Source: Lutraria lutraria
Lineage: Eukaryota > Mollusca > Bivalvia > Venerida > Mactridae
Direction of reading: 5' to 3'
DNA length: 64,000 nucleotides
Assembly (NCBI GenBank): GCA_964023205.1
Contig: OZ026842.1
Coordinates: 4,381,067-4,445,066, forward strand
The translations under genes were made by a program, and so were the position numbers. Positions within the stretch are counted from its first letter, which is position 1, and the number at the start of each line of letters is the position of its first letter. The notes under the pieces are model-generated. The model was not told where the DNA came from. It ran no database searches and saw only the letters and a list, made by a program, of their open reading frames with translations. Below are positions 45,125 to 56,181 of the stretch, in pieces.

Positions 45125-46044
45125 ACAAGAGGACCATGATGGCCCTATAAATGCTCACCAGGAGAAAAAGTCATTTGAAGATTAACATTGTTGAAGTTTT
45201 CTATATGAGTCCAAGTAAGATCAAGTGACCCATCTGGGCCGTTTTTTATCCCATGGCCATTATATGAACATATTTAAAAGAGGTCCATTAGACAAAGCTA
45301 GATACCAAAAATCTTAGCTCTAGGCCTTGTGGTTTCGGAGAAGAAGATCTTTTAAAATGTTCCTATATAAAATAGAATAAACCCCAGGGCAGGGCTAATT
45401 TTGACCCCGGGGCCATAATTTGAACAAACTTGGTAGAGGTCCACTAGACAATGCCACATACAAAATATCTAAGCTCTAGGCCTTGCAGTTTCGGAGAAGA
45501 TTTTTAAAATTTTCCTATATAAGTCTATATAAATAAAGTGACCCCCGGGGCGGGGCCAATTTTGACCCTAGAGCAATAATTTGAACAAACTTGGTAGAGG
45601 TCCACTAGATTATGCTACACACCAAATATCAAAGCTCTAGGCATTGTAGTTTTTGACAAAAAGATTTTTTAAATTTCCTATATAAGTCTATGTAAAATCA
45701 AGTTACCCCCGGGGCGGAGCCAATTTTGACCCCAGGGGGATAATTTGAACAAACTTTGTAGAGTTCCATTAGACAATGCTACATACCAAATATCTCAGGT
45801 CTAGGCCCTGTGGTTTCGGACAAGAAGATTTTTGACGTTTTTTTCTATTTGTTGCCATAGCAACCAGAGTTTTTAATGAGATTTAATTTTTTGAACAACT
45901 TTGAAAGGGGACCACCCAAGGATCATTCCAGCAAAGTTTGGTTGCAATCGGCATAGCGGTGTAGGAGGAGATGTTGTTTTAAGTAAACATGGACGCCACG
46001 TAACGACACACGATGGACGCAGGGCGATCACAAAAGCTCACCTT
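45125..46044 (-). mobile_element. AGCTCACC repeat element, third copy
   Basis: Begins AAGAGGACCATGATGG..GCTCACCAGG and ends near AAAGCTCACCTT, with four to five internal GGGGCGGGGCCAATTTTGAC units at about 160-170-bp spacing. The ORF at 45901 is part of the repeat, not a gene. Partial relatives occur at 13000-13210 and are not separately scored. Confidence 0.8.
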
Positions 46045-46049
46045 AATCG

Positions 46050-47080
46050 CACAAGTAGCGCTTTTACAAATCATCAAATGAAGATAAACAAATCTTCACA
46101 TTTTGGACTAATCAGAATACATGTATGTAGTAACAATGTTTTTGGATATTCTGAGGTACGCTGAAAATATTTCTAGTTGACATGATTAATTCCGTTAGTG
46201 TTATAACATAGTTATGTTTTATATTCTAACAGAACGAATATTTCGAATATATGATCGGCATGCACTCATATATAAAAGCCAAATGGTTAGTACATACAGT
46301 TTATGTGACTTTTGTCTTTCCATCATTTTCACAAATGCGTTAATAGTTAATTTATTTTAATACCTTTCTTCATCTTACATAAACAACAGTTGTATTTCTC
46401 GTTTACGTGACAATGCGACCTATATACGTTACATAAACTGTGTTATATGATACGAGTTATGGTTACGTAGTTGTTTCAATTTAAATTATTTAGTAATAAC
46501 ATGTTTGTTTGAACCTATATAGAAAACAATAGTAACTGTTCTATGATAATTATAGAGAGGTTTAAACAACTAACGTAAAGATAAACAATATTTAAAAGAG
46601 GAAATATCAGTATATTTGTTTTAACGTTACATATGGTTATTATTTTGTTGAATGCAGACACACTAAGTCATATTTGATAGTATTTAGAATATTTTATAGG
46701 TCAAATAAAAAATGTACCGTAAAATACATAGATAAAACAATCAATGGTTTTAAATTGATTCAGATTCAAGAAGGTCATTAAAAACGTTGTGCCACATACA
46801 AAACCATGTCCGTAAAACCTTTACTTATGAAACGAAAACATAAAAAGAACAAAAATCGAATGTATTTTTTCCAACTTTTTTGCCGTCCATTTTGGCCGGT
46901 TCATTGAGAATTCATGATATACTGAATTTGACATAAATTATTCTAAATAAACTGCTTAAACATTATAAAGTTTTTAAGCTTTATAATCAATAATGAAATA
47001 AGTAATGAAAAGTATCATAATAATATTTTAATTGATTTTTATCTTAGTCTAAAAGAGTGGAACAACAGCCTTTCCTTATT
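46050..47080. other. Intergenic stretch without recognised features
   Basis: AT-rich. No exon, terminal repeat or RNA gene seen. Confidence 0.5.
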
Positions 47081-47516
47081 ATGCCCCCTTCGAAAGAAGA
47101 GGGGGTATATTGTTTTGCTAGCCTGCCTGTCTGTCTGTCTGTCGGTAGACCAGTTAGTTTCCGATGGATAACTCGTCAACGGATTGACCGATGGGCCTGA
47201 TACTTCGCAGGAACATTGGCCCTGGACAATAGATGACCCCTATTGAAATTAGGGTCACTAGGTCAAAGGTCAAGGTCACTGTGACATTGAGTGTGAAAAT
47301 CGTTTCCGATGAATAACTCGTCAACGGATTGACTGACGGGCCTGATACTTTGCAGGTGCATTGGCCTTGGACAGTAGATGACCCCTTTTGAAATTGGGGT
47401 CACTAGGTCAAAGGTCAAGGTCACTGTGTCATGGAGTGTGAAAATTGTTTGAGCGATAACTCTGTGTCAAGGCCCTGTTTGGGGGGCATATGTCTCCGAC
47501 CGCGGAGCTCTTGTTA
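47081..47516 (+). repeat. Dispersed repeat with internal 150-bp duplication
   Basis: Begins GAAAGAAGAGGGGGTATATT and ends GGAGCTCTTGTT. The block GATAACTCGTCAACGGATTG to GGTCAAGGTCACTGTG occurs twice about 155 bp apart. No coding potential. Confidence 0.75.
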
Positions 47517-47937
47517 TGGTCTGATTTACAAACTAATTTTTTAATCACAAACTTACCAGTTTCAGTTTATTTCATTTCCTCAGCATAGTTTAGTTATGTG
47601 ATATAAGGTAGAACAAGAATATACAGATTATAGTATGTTAACCAGGCTGTATGGTGAAATTAAAGAAAGATTATTTGGACAGCCACGATATATACACTCG
47701 CTGACACCAAAACTCTTGAGGAACATAGAGTCCTCTTCCTGAAAGTCCTTGTCTACAAGACACTAATTATCGGTAACATCAATTGTAATACTGTCCGATG
47801 GGGAGGATCTGAATCATAAATAAGCGAGCATCAATACGTGGGCACGAATACTTCAATATCTTTGAACCATTGAACAGTTCGGTATATAGAAAATAAGTTT
47901 GTAATTTCATACGAGTACCATAGGAGGAGGATAATAA

Positions 47938-48012
47938 TATACCCAATGCGGGACTCGAACCCGCGACCACCTGCTTGCAAGTCAGATGCTCTACCATCAT
48001 CTGGCTGGATAA
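47938..48012 (-). repeat. tRNA-Ala(TGC)-like repeat unit
   Basis: Same family as 49673-49747: GGGACTCGAACCCGCGACCA, CTGCTTGCAAGTCAGATGCT on the plus strand; the D-arm part is altered (CTACCATCATCTGG). Confidence 0.6.
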
Positions 48013-48074
48013 ATATTACAGCCATTTTATTTATGCAAATGATATATACAATGTCTCATTCACCTTTCAGATTA

Positions 48075-49545
48075 TATAAGTTCCTTTGATACTGTTGATT
48101 TTAGCATTCTGTTGATGAAGTTGAATGCACTAGGTCTTTCAAAGGTTACTGTTCAGTGGTTTACTTCATATTTGTCCGATCGACATCAATTGATGGATGT
48201 TGGTGATAGTCACTTTTCACGAGCAACAATATCATGTGGTGTTACCCATGGCTCAATTTTAGACCTATTGATGTTTCTTTTGACTTGTCTGAAGCAATGA
48301 AGAATAAGTTGTTACTGTATGCATGTTGTTCAGGTAGTTTTGGTCTTTGGTAAGGATAGGTCTGAAATTGAATCAGTAATGAGCTCAGAAATGAATATTC
48401 TCAGAGAACGGTTAATTTGTTATAAGTTGTCTTTGTATTTGGGGAAGACAGAGTCTGTGTTGTTTGGCTCAATGTTGTATGAAATTGTCAACATATCATA
48501 GCTAAGGATTGATTCTGTAACGTATCGTGGAACCATTCTAGATCAAAGTCTATCTTTCGATTCAATGGTTAGGTCAACTATCAAGAAAGTTAATGCTAGG
48601 TTGAAGTTCTTGTACAGGAAGTGTAAGTTCCTTCATCCATATTCTAAAGCAGCATCACTTATTCAGTGTCATTTTGACTGTGATTGTTCCGTTTGGTATA
48701 ATAGTTTGACTCAGGAACTTAAGCACAAGCTACAGGTCAACCAAAACAAAATGATCAGATTTGTGTTAGATGATCTAGAAGCAAAAGCTCATATTGATCA
48801 AAGTCATTTTGTCCAGCTGAATTGGTTACCTGTCTCAAAAAGGGTTCGTCAAATCATGCGGTGTCATGTGTTCAAAATCTACAGTGGTAGAGCACCAGGT
48901 TACCCAAATGATCATTTCATTCCACTTAGTTCAATTCATAACCATTTCACTAGGTTCAGAGTGTCAGTTGATGCTTCCAGTGATTCATTTACAAGCACTG
49001 GAAGATTCGGTCTGCCCAAGGTTACGGGTTTTGGTAAACGGTCATTTGTTTATCAAGGTTGCTCCTTCTGGAATGAAATGCCACAGCATATACGAGAGGT
49101 TAAGAGCCTCTCTCATTTTAAGTCCATCGTCAAAGCCCATCTGCTTGCTAGTGTTTGAGGTTGTTTTTTTATAAATATTTTAAACATCAATAATTGTATT
49201 CCATTTTCTTTTTTTTTTCGTTTAAATTTCATTTGTTGTTGTTTCATTGGTCATTTACATTTATTATATAAGGGACCACAATGGAAATAAGGATTTACTT
49301 CCTTTTTGTGCTATCCTTGTATTTTAACGTCTGTGACATAGTTTCAATGTTTTACTTACCTACAATTTCAATATCTTTATATGCTAATTTGTCAATTGTT
49401 AATATTATATTATGTATTGCATTCTTAACAGAAATTTGCTATTTCTTATTCTATAAGCTGTTACAACTTATTTTATGTGTAATATATTTCCTATGTACCA
49501 TTTTTGTACAAATGGTCAAAACATTAAATAAAAAATAATGATAAT
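48075..49545 (+). mobile_element. LINE remnant of a second family
   Basis: RT segment from 48084 (FDTVDFSILLMKLNALGLSK, VQWFTSYLSDRHQL, ISCGVTHGSI), a corrupted catalytic box reading YACC where YADD is expected (near 48315), and an open C-terminal part at 48565-49158 (WLPVSKRVRQIMRCHVFKIY, FWNEMPQHIREVKS). A stop and a frameshift separate the pieces. The 3' UTR contains AGGGACCACAATGGAAATAA. Probably CR1/L2-like. Inactive. Confidence 0.85.
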
Positions 49546-49672
49546 AAATGTATACCATACTTCTACATTCCTCCTTTCTTTTATTCAACGTAATTTATTC
49601 ACCCTAGCTCTAGGATTCCAATACTAGTTTCATACTCACGGCGCCAAATGTGATGGGAGTAGGAAAACAATG

Positions 49673-49747
49673 TATCCGATACGGGGCTCAAACCCGCGAC
49701 CTCCTGCTTGCAAGTCAGATGCTTTGCCAACTGAGCTAATCGGGCTG
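49673..49747 (-). repeat. tRNA-Ala(TGC)-like repeat unit
   Basis: Reading minus: CCCGATTAGCTCAGTTGGCA, anticodon loop CTTGCAA (TGC), and T-arm CGCGGGTTTGAGCCCCG; CCGAT pairs with ATCGG at the acceptor stem. An A-G mismatch closes the anticodon stem and the copy lies in a dispersed repeat, so a pseudo-tRNA or SINE head is more likely than a working gene. Confidence 0.65.
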
Positions 49748-50429
49748 GATGATATCACAGCCATTTTAATTGTACAAATACTATATAAATACCATACTGT
49801 TGCACAAGCATAATATTATTTCAATTAAGATATGATAACGGCTTATGTATATCCGCAGCAAGAATTGGCATCAGTGATAGAGGTACACATCATTTTATTA
49901 ATATAGTCACTGCCAGAGCAATTGTCATTTGGTGAGTTTTTTCATTTATTGGTTAGAGTGCATATTTGGAAGTAATAAAAATAATAAGATAGGCATTTTC
50001 CGTGCAGTTTGCTCGCCCTCCTCCAAAATTAATATTTAATCTTTCTTGGTAATTATCATAATAATATTCTCATTCATGTATGGCATATTTCATTAGGAAT
50101 TCATTATTGATATCTTTATCAAAGTTATGTTCTGTCATTGTTCATCAAGTTTGTTACTCTTTTATAAGCATTTACTGTCAGATTTATGGTAAAATAATTT
50201 GTCTGAATAGTTCATAAACCCTATATAAACATATCATAATATATGGCAGGTTTAGTTCAGCTTTATATGTACAAATGTAATTACTGAGTATTTGGTCCTT
50301 TATCTTTTTATAGAAATTTGACCGTTCGGTGTTTCATCTTGACTGTTATTAATGTCTCAAGATCTGTGCTAGAAGTAGGCTGATGTATTGTACATGCAGG
50401 TGAAACATATTGGACACGTTCTTGGTCCT

Positions 50430-50690
50430 CATTTCGTTCTAAGTCCAGTGGTTATAATATATAGTGAGCTGAAGTTGCAGTCCAGTAAGCCGGGTTGGAA
50501 TCAAAGTTACGGCGGGACATACTAGTACCTTTCTCTGAAAATGTCGATCTTCCACCATATTTGAAGAGCTTATGGTTCTTTGTTGAAGGTTAAGTTAGTA
50601 CTGGTTTAAAAATACAGTCCATGAAAACTTGTTAGGTGAACTAGTCGTTGTATATCCCAATGGGATGCCGACATTGGCAACAGGTCCAAT
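50430..50690 (+). mobile_element. tRNA-derived SINE
   Basis: Degraded head (AAGTCCAGTGGTTATAATAT), body GTCGATCTTCCACCATATTT, then AGTACTGGTTTAAAAATACA and GGGATGCCGACATTGGCAA in the tail. Confidence 0.65.
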
Positions 50691-51185
50691 CGTCGAGAGG
50701 AGGTAATATTGTCTAGATGCAGAATTAGTCATTCTCGTTTAACTCATTCTTGACTTCTCACCGGAGATGATATGCCAGAATGTATTCCATACGGTGCACC
50801 ACATTCTATCAGGCATGTTCTTGTTGACTGCATCGACCTTCAGTCAGTCCGTACAAAACATTTTAACTTTCAAAACATGAACACACTTTTTGAAACTGTC
50901 AAACCTGAAACCATTATCAGTTATTTAAAGGAAGTAGGACTTTTCAGTAGACTGTAATACTTTTTTAAATACTTCATTTTTATTACTGTTAACTTTTTAG
51001 TTAACTTTTGCCATCACCATTCAATTTAAAACCTATTCATGTCAGTCAACCTTCATTCTCAATAATACTTTATTTTATTAGGTGACTTATATCTATTGAT
51101 TTCTCTTTAATTTTTATTGCGCGCTGTATGACCATTTGTAGTCGATGCGCTATAAAACAACAATAAACTCAATCTCATATATTAA
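50690..51185 (+). mobile_element. 3' end of a third LINE family
   Basis: C-terminal ORF (50718-50957) CRISHSRLTHS then LLTGDDMPECIPYGAPH and KPETIISYLKEVGLFSRL, interrupted once by TGA. A Cys/His pattern C..H.L.DC is present. 3' UTR ends GCGCTATAAAACAACAATAA. 5'-truncated. Confidence 0.78.
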
Positions 51186-51564
51186 ATGAAATATCGTTGG
51201 AAAACGACGTTAAATATTTCGTTTAGATAGAATAAGTTTTATGGTAGATCTGAATCGTTTTCTGCAAACAAGCTGTTAAAAATCCAACTCTAATAAAGAC
51301 CGAATTGAATTTTGAAATTTTTCAAGGTTGACATTTAAGAACTGCAAATTCACAGATAATGGACACTGTTCTGTCTTTTTGTCATTTTAATATCGACCTC
51401 GTTCTTATAAATTTTCAAACCCATTCATTAACTGGCTAATGATAAGGGACCTGTTATGTGTTGTCAGTGTCATGATAGTCTTCGGCCTGCTGAAAACCAC
51501 GGAGACTTGAACATAGAGAGTTACTTTCTGTCTTTTTCAAAAACTACCTTTGTAAGAATTAAGT

Positions 51565-51725
51565 ATTATATAACAAGAGTGCCAGGTTACAAAATACACC
51601 CGTCAATGGGCATAACTCAGAAGTGCCTGGGCCGATTGGGCTGGTTATCGAACTTGGCTGAGATCTCATTGCCATAAACATTTCCAACATGTTTGGTAAG
51701 GATCCGAATAAAACTGTCTGAATTA
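51565..51725 (+). repeat. Dispersed repeat (AACAAGAGTGCCAGG type)
   Basis: Starts ACAAGAGTGCCAGGTTACAA and contains GGGCATAACTCAGAAGTGCC. Layout resembles the other AACAAGAG-initiated bivalve repeats in this window. A following block 51725-51860 is GC-richer and unassigned. Confidence 0.4.
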
Positions 51726-52760
51726 GACATCACACACCGTTGTGGACGCCACCCACCCGCCATGGGTGTTCCCATAATACGACTCGTCTTTCAAACGGGC
51801 GTATAAAGATTGAGATTTACTCTAGGTCACAAAAATCTCAACCTCGGACCCTTGCAGTAAGTACTGTATTGGTCTTTTACAGGGTATTTGAAGCCTGACA
51901 TTGACAATATTTTGATTTCTGATTAAATAAATTCCAGCTTTTACAAATAATATAATTTATTGAACACAGCAATACAAACTACATGTCGAAATACACAGTG
52001 GTGCTATATGATTAGGGTATGGTATTTGTGTCAGTGCAGTGATGAAAAAGTAATGCTTCGATATAATCAGCTGTGACGTCTATTCCAATCGGAAGTCTTT
52101 AGGAATGCATGTATAAATTTGAATCTGGAACGATAAACATTGATTTAAATACTAGTAACATGCGTATATAGATATTATAGACACAAGCAATCGTTTATGT
52201 ACAAAATTACCTTCTTAAGAACATCGTACACTAATAAAGAAAATTTATTACAACACGCGCACCTGCAGTTTTAAGTTTAACAAAAACTTGGAGTGGAGAT
52301 GAAATCTACCATTCAAATTGACATCTGACAATTATAATAATAAACAATAATTTAATGCCATTTGAATGATTAAGTGTCATTAATCATTAATGTTGATATT
52401 TCATTAATTGTCAAGTACAGTAGAGTTTAAGTTGTGTACTGACGTCATTAGAACGTATTTCTCCTGAAGACCTTGACAGGAGCTTAATAAACACAGCATT
52501 ATAAAATCCTTGACACACTTCGATTCAAATCTTTATCCTTAATGCAACTTAAAGCAGGCGTAAACAGTTTTCAACAAGAAAACATGAAACGCAATCTGGA
52601 CACTTGTCCCTGTCAAAGGTTTTTACCGATTGTCCACACTATGGCATTAGATTTAATTACCTATTCATTGTTTTCAAAGCCATTGTTGTTAGGACACCAG
52701 TACGACTACCAAACTACCTAATACGATTAACCAAATCAATCGACATATTATGAGATATAT

Positions 52761-52927
52761 GTACAGTGCAACCTCTCCCAAGCAACACCATTTGGGAGCA
52801 GCAATGTTCTGTTGTTGCTCTAGAGAGGTTAAATTTATAGTAAAATCGTGCTTTGGGAAAAATCATGCCGTTGCTGAACGGAGGTAGTTGCTCTAGAAAT
52901 TGTCGCTCCGGAGAGGTTGTACTGTAC
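52761..52927. mobile_element. 167-bp MITE, GTACAGTGCAACCTCTCC family
   Basis: Inverted 18-bp ends with one mismatch (GTACAGTGCAACCTCTCC and GGAGAGGTTGTACTGTAC), each followed by more GTTGCTC/GAGCAAC pairing. A second copy lies at 56271-56449. Confidence 0.8.
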
Positions 52928-53017
52928 GCACGTATAATAAATGAATAATGGTGAACATTCCAGGAATGAGATGGATAATCATTCTCATGGTATATGTCTG
53001 TGCAGTGCTACTTGAAG

Positions 53018-53211
53018 TACTGTGGAATCATTAATTTTCGTAGGGGATTTAATTTCGTGGGTCGGCTTATCCACAAAATCAAATCCCCACGCATTTTAAT
53101 GCAGAGGTATTTTTTCAAAAATCAAAATCTACTAATTTAAGTCCCCACGAAAAAGCCATTGTAGTAAAAACCACGAAATTTAGTCCAGCGAAAATAAATG
53201 AAAATACAGTA
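53018..53211. mobile_element. 194-bp MITE, TACTGTGGAATCATT family
   Basis: Ends TACTGTGGAATCATTAATTTT and AAATAAATGAAAATACAGTA are imperfect inverted repeats; internal GGGGATTTAATTTCGTGG and its reverse GACTAAATTTCGTGG-like text also pair. Confidence 0.7.
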
Positions 53212-54154
53212 TTGAAATATTAAAACAAGAACGGGTTACATTAGATACAACATTGTGGTTAAACATAACTAAATTCAGGTACTGTCCTGGGAGAAGAGTA
53301 TGTGTCGAACGGAAACTGCCCGATTGAACATCATTTATATGTAATATAAAAATATTCTAACGTGTCTGTGAAATATTGAACTTAATGATTAAAAATATTA
53401 TCTTTTTATTAAGCTGTCTTGACATTTAGGTTGCTATGTTATAACTATTTTGTCCTAAATAAGTGTAAACCTGTTTTGTTCCAAATAAACCGTATAGTAT
53501 TATATGCTTTAATTATAGTGACCGATCGAATGATGTATCTTTAACTTTAGTGACATTTGTAGTTCGAAAGAATGAATAAGCATTTTGTTTTATGCTGAAC
53601 AGGAAATCAAAAAAGCAATTGAGCAGATGATCGAGATATGCGAATATCTTCGACATTTATCGACAATTAATGATGATATCCAATTAATCTACATTAGCAT
53701 TGCTAATTAACAATTGACATTAGAACATTTATCAAACGATATGTCATAATTGACACCGAGTCGTACAACGCCTGAATATTATTCAAAAGAGAAAAAAAGT
53801 GAACCAATTAACGTATTATGCAATATCTAATTGAGAATTGTTTAGCATAAAATCGCCTTCACAATTAGAATGCAGGAGATAAATGCTTACAATATATGCC
53901 GAGATAATCATGGTTAAAATAACAATGATCAAATTTTCTAGTTATGAAGAATGACATACAACTAAATAAGAAAGTAACACTGAATGTTCCATATATAACT
54001 TGATTCCAGGACGACGAATGATCGAAAGCCACCGAGCAGCGTATTGTTATAACACGTGATAGACAGTTGACCTTGTCGGTGGTCAAGTATTTTCAAACAG
54101 TTCTACATCAGTCTATCAAGATCTGATGTGATCGTTGTATTCTGTTCAGTGGGT

Positions 54155-54400
54155 TTAATGCCGTTTTCAACAGTATTTCAGTTATATACGGTGGTCGGTT
54201 CACCTAACCTGTTTTCCTGGACTGTTTTCTAACCAGTACTAACATGCAATAGGAGACGACAACTTATCCACATTATGAATAAATTCGACCTTTGTCAAAT
54301 TTTCATAGAAATATGATCTGCCACGACCTGGATTCGAACCAGAATCGTCAGTTGGCAGTCCAGAACACTAACCACTGGATCACAGCCGCGGCTAATACTA
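54155..54400 (-). mobile_element. tRNA-derived SINE, minus strand
   Basis: Tail GTGGGTTTAATGCCGTTTTC at the left, head CCACGACCTGGATTCGAACC and CTAACCACTGGATCACAGCC at the right. Same family as 12460-12712 in reverse. Confidence 0.82.
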
Positions 54401-54643
54401 GTATGGCTTGTGAAAAAAGGTTAGCAGACAAATAACATATGATCAATTACAATATGAATGTCATGAAGCAGCGACTTCTCGTTTGCTTGACGCTCTATTG
54501 GCCGTTCTTGTTTAAAGCAACTTAGACGAACTAGTCCAATAGCTTTGGCTTTGGACTGAATAGCGTAATGTAACATTTAAGGTTTTGGCTAGGACCGTTT
54601 CCCATTGTGTCTTTTTGTAACTATATACCAGCGGACTGCTGTT

Positions 54644-54667
54644 TTCTTTTTTTTGGGGGGGGGGGGG
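54644..54667 (+). repeat. Poly-T then 13-G run beside Pif-like exon
   Basis: T-rich stretch followed by 13 consecutive G, about 30 bp downstream (transcript sense) of the donor at 54699. A 12-G run also occurs at 2194-2205. Confidence 0.9.
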
Positions 54668-54699
54668 TACAAGAAAATTAATCTAAAACTTATACATAC

Positions 54700-54779
54700 G
54701 TCGACCATAGCACCTCTGAAATATCCATACATCGGACAATGTCCCAGTATAATAGCTGCGTCACGGATTTCAACCAAAC
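54700..54779 (-). CDS. Pif-like exon: end of LG-like domain
   Basis: 80 nt, phase 1 to phase 0, acceptor GTTATTTTTCAG, donor GTATGT. Encodes GLVEIRDAAIILGHCPMYGY then FRGAMVD, a typical last strand (YFRG..D) of LG-type domains. Phase fits the exon at 59489. Confidence 0.72.
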
Positions 54780-56144
54780 CTGAAAAATAACCAAAATTCG
54801 CTGGACTAGATAAGATACCCATGTATTTGTTGCAGCAGTGTATAAGACGCAGGTAAAAAACAGCTGAAATCCTGGGGGAAAAAATTGTGTAAGAACGTAT
54901 TTAACATCAAATTACATACCTACCTGCGAAATTGTAGGTGTCAATTTTATGCAATTAACAAAGTGTCAAGGCTTCAAGTAATCCTGTATTTCTTAACAAC
55001 TAACATGTGACACGTTAAAAAATCAATACTTCGGCTGCCAGATTTAAAGCTAATACACACTTTGGCCTAACTTTGTGAAGATTCTGGAGTTTATTTAGTG
55101 CGCACAAGGGTGTCAATATAGCCAAATTAAGAACATTATACATGGCCGACCTTTTTTGCTTCAACCACATTGTTTCCATATTTAATTCAGTTTGTATTAT
55201 AGAATATCCTTCAGGGCAGATTAATTAATTATAACTTATATAACCATTTCTTGGGATATTTTCATCAAAAATCCGAATTATTGACACCCCTGTGCGTATC
55301 CTTGGACAATTGTACCCCAAATAAAAAGTCAGCTCACATAAATTGACTAACAATGAGGCAGGATTACAGAGCGGTGAATTTTAAAGATCAAAGACACGCT
55401 GCCGTCGGTGTCCCTCTGAGTTTTGTGCGATGTTGGATAACAGTTTAAAGATCACACGTGTTTATGACCAGTTTGACGTTTTAGCTGTGATTCAGTGCTA
55501 TATGTATAATAACAATAGATCAATAATAGTTTATATAAGGATTGTTGTGGATTTTATGTTTTACGAACATTAGGTGTGAAAAACCCATTTTGTTTGAGTC
55601 GTAGAAAACATGGGATTGAGCTCTACCGCCGCGTATAGGACGCACCCATTTTTGGCCCCGATTTTGGAAGTAAAAAAGTACGTCCTATACATGGGCGTTT
55701 ACGATAAACATTTTTCGTTAATAATACGTAACATCATTGCTTACTAGAGACATCCTATTCATTAACATGCATGTCTATCATAAAATGTTTATCTTAGTCT
55801 TTGAACACTTGTATACACTATACATTATCAACAGTTATTTTAGTTTAACTATATGCTGGGCTGTTGTATAACACGTGCATGTGTATGGAAACAGTGTTTG
55901 ATTTGAACAACGAATCAGTTACTGTTTTGTTCTGTTTTGTTCTGTATTTATATATAGTGATACTACACTATTGTCTTAAATATTTGTTCCAGGGCACTTT
56001 GAGATTGGGTTAGTTAACTCTACATCAATGCATTTCTCCATAGTAAGAATATAGCCAATCAAATTGCATTCTTGCAATTTGTTTGTGTATGTATGCATGT
56101 ATGTAGGCGGTGCTGTTTGTTTGTTTGTTTGTTTGTTTGTTTGT

Positions 56145-56181
<37 letters not shown>

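Larger units (their letters stand above)
51190..54155. other. Region where the Pif-like 3' exons might lie; none recognised
   Basis: Apart from the repeats listed (51565-51725, 52761-52927, 53018-53211) I see no convincing minus-strand exon that would continue the Pif-like frame from 54700. Confidence 0.45.

Noticed and set aside
49673..49747. Functional tRNA-Ala gene
   Set aside because: Mismatch in the anticodon stem, atypical acceptor start for Ala, and several decayed copies nearby point to a repeat.
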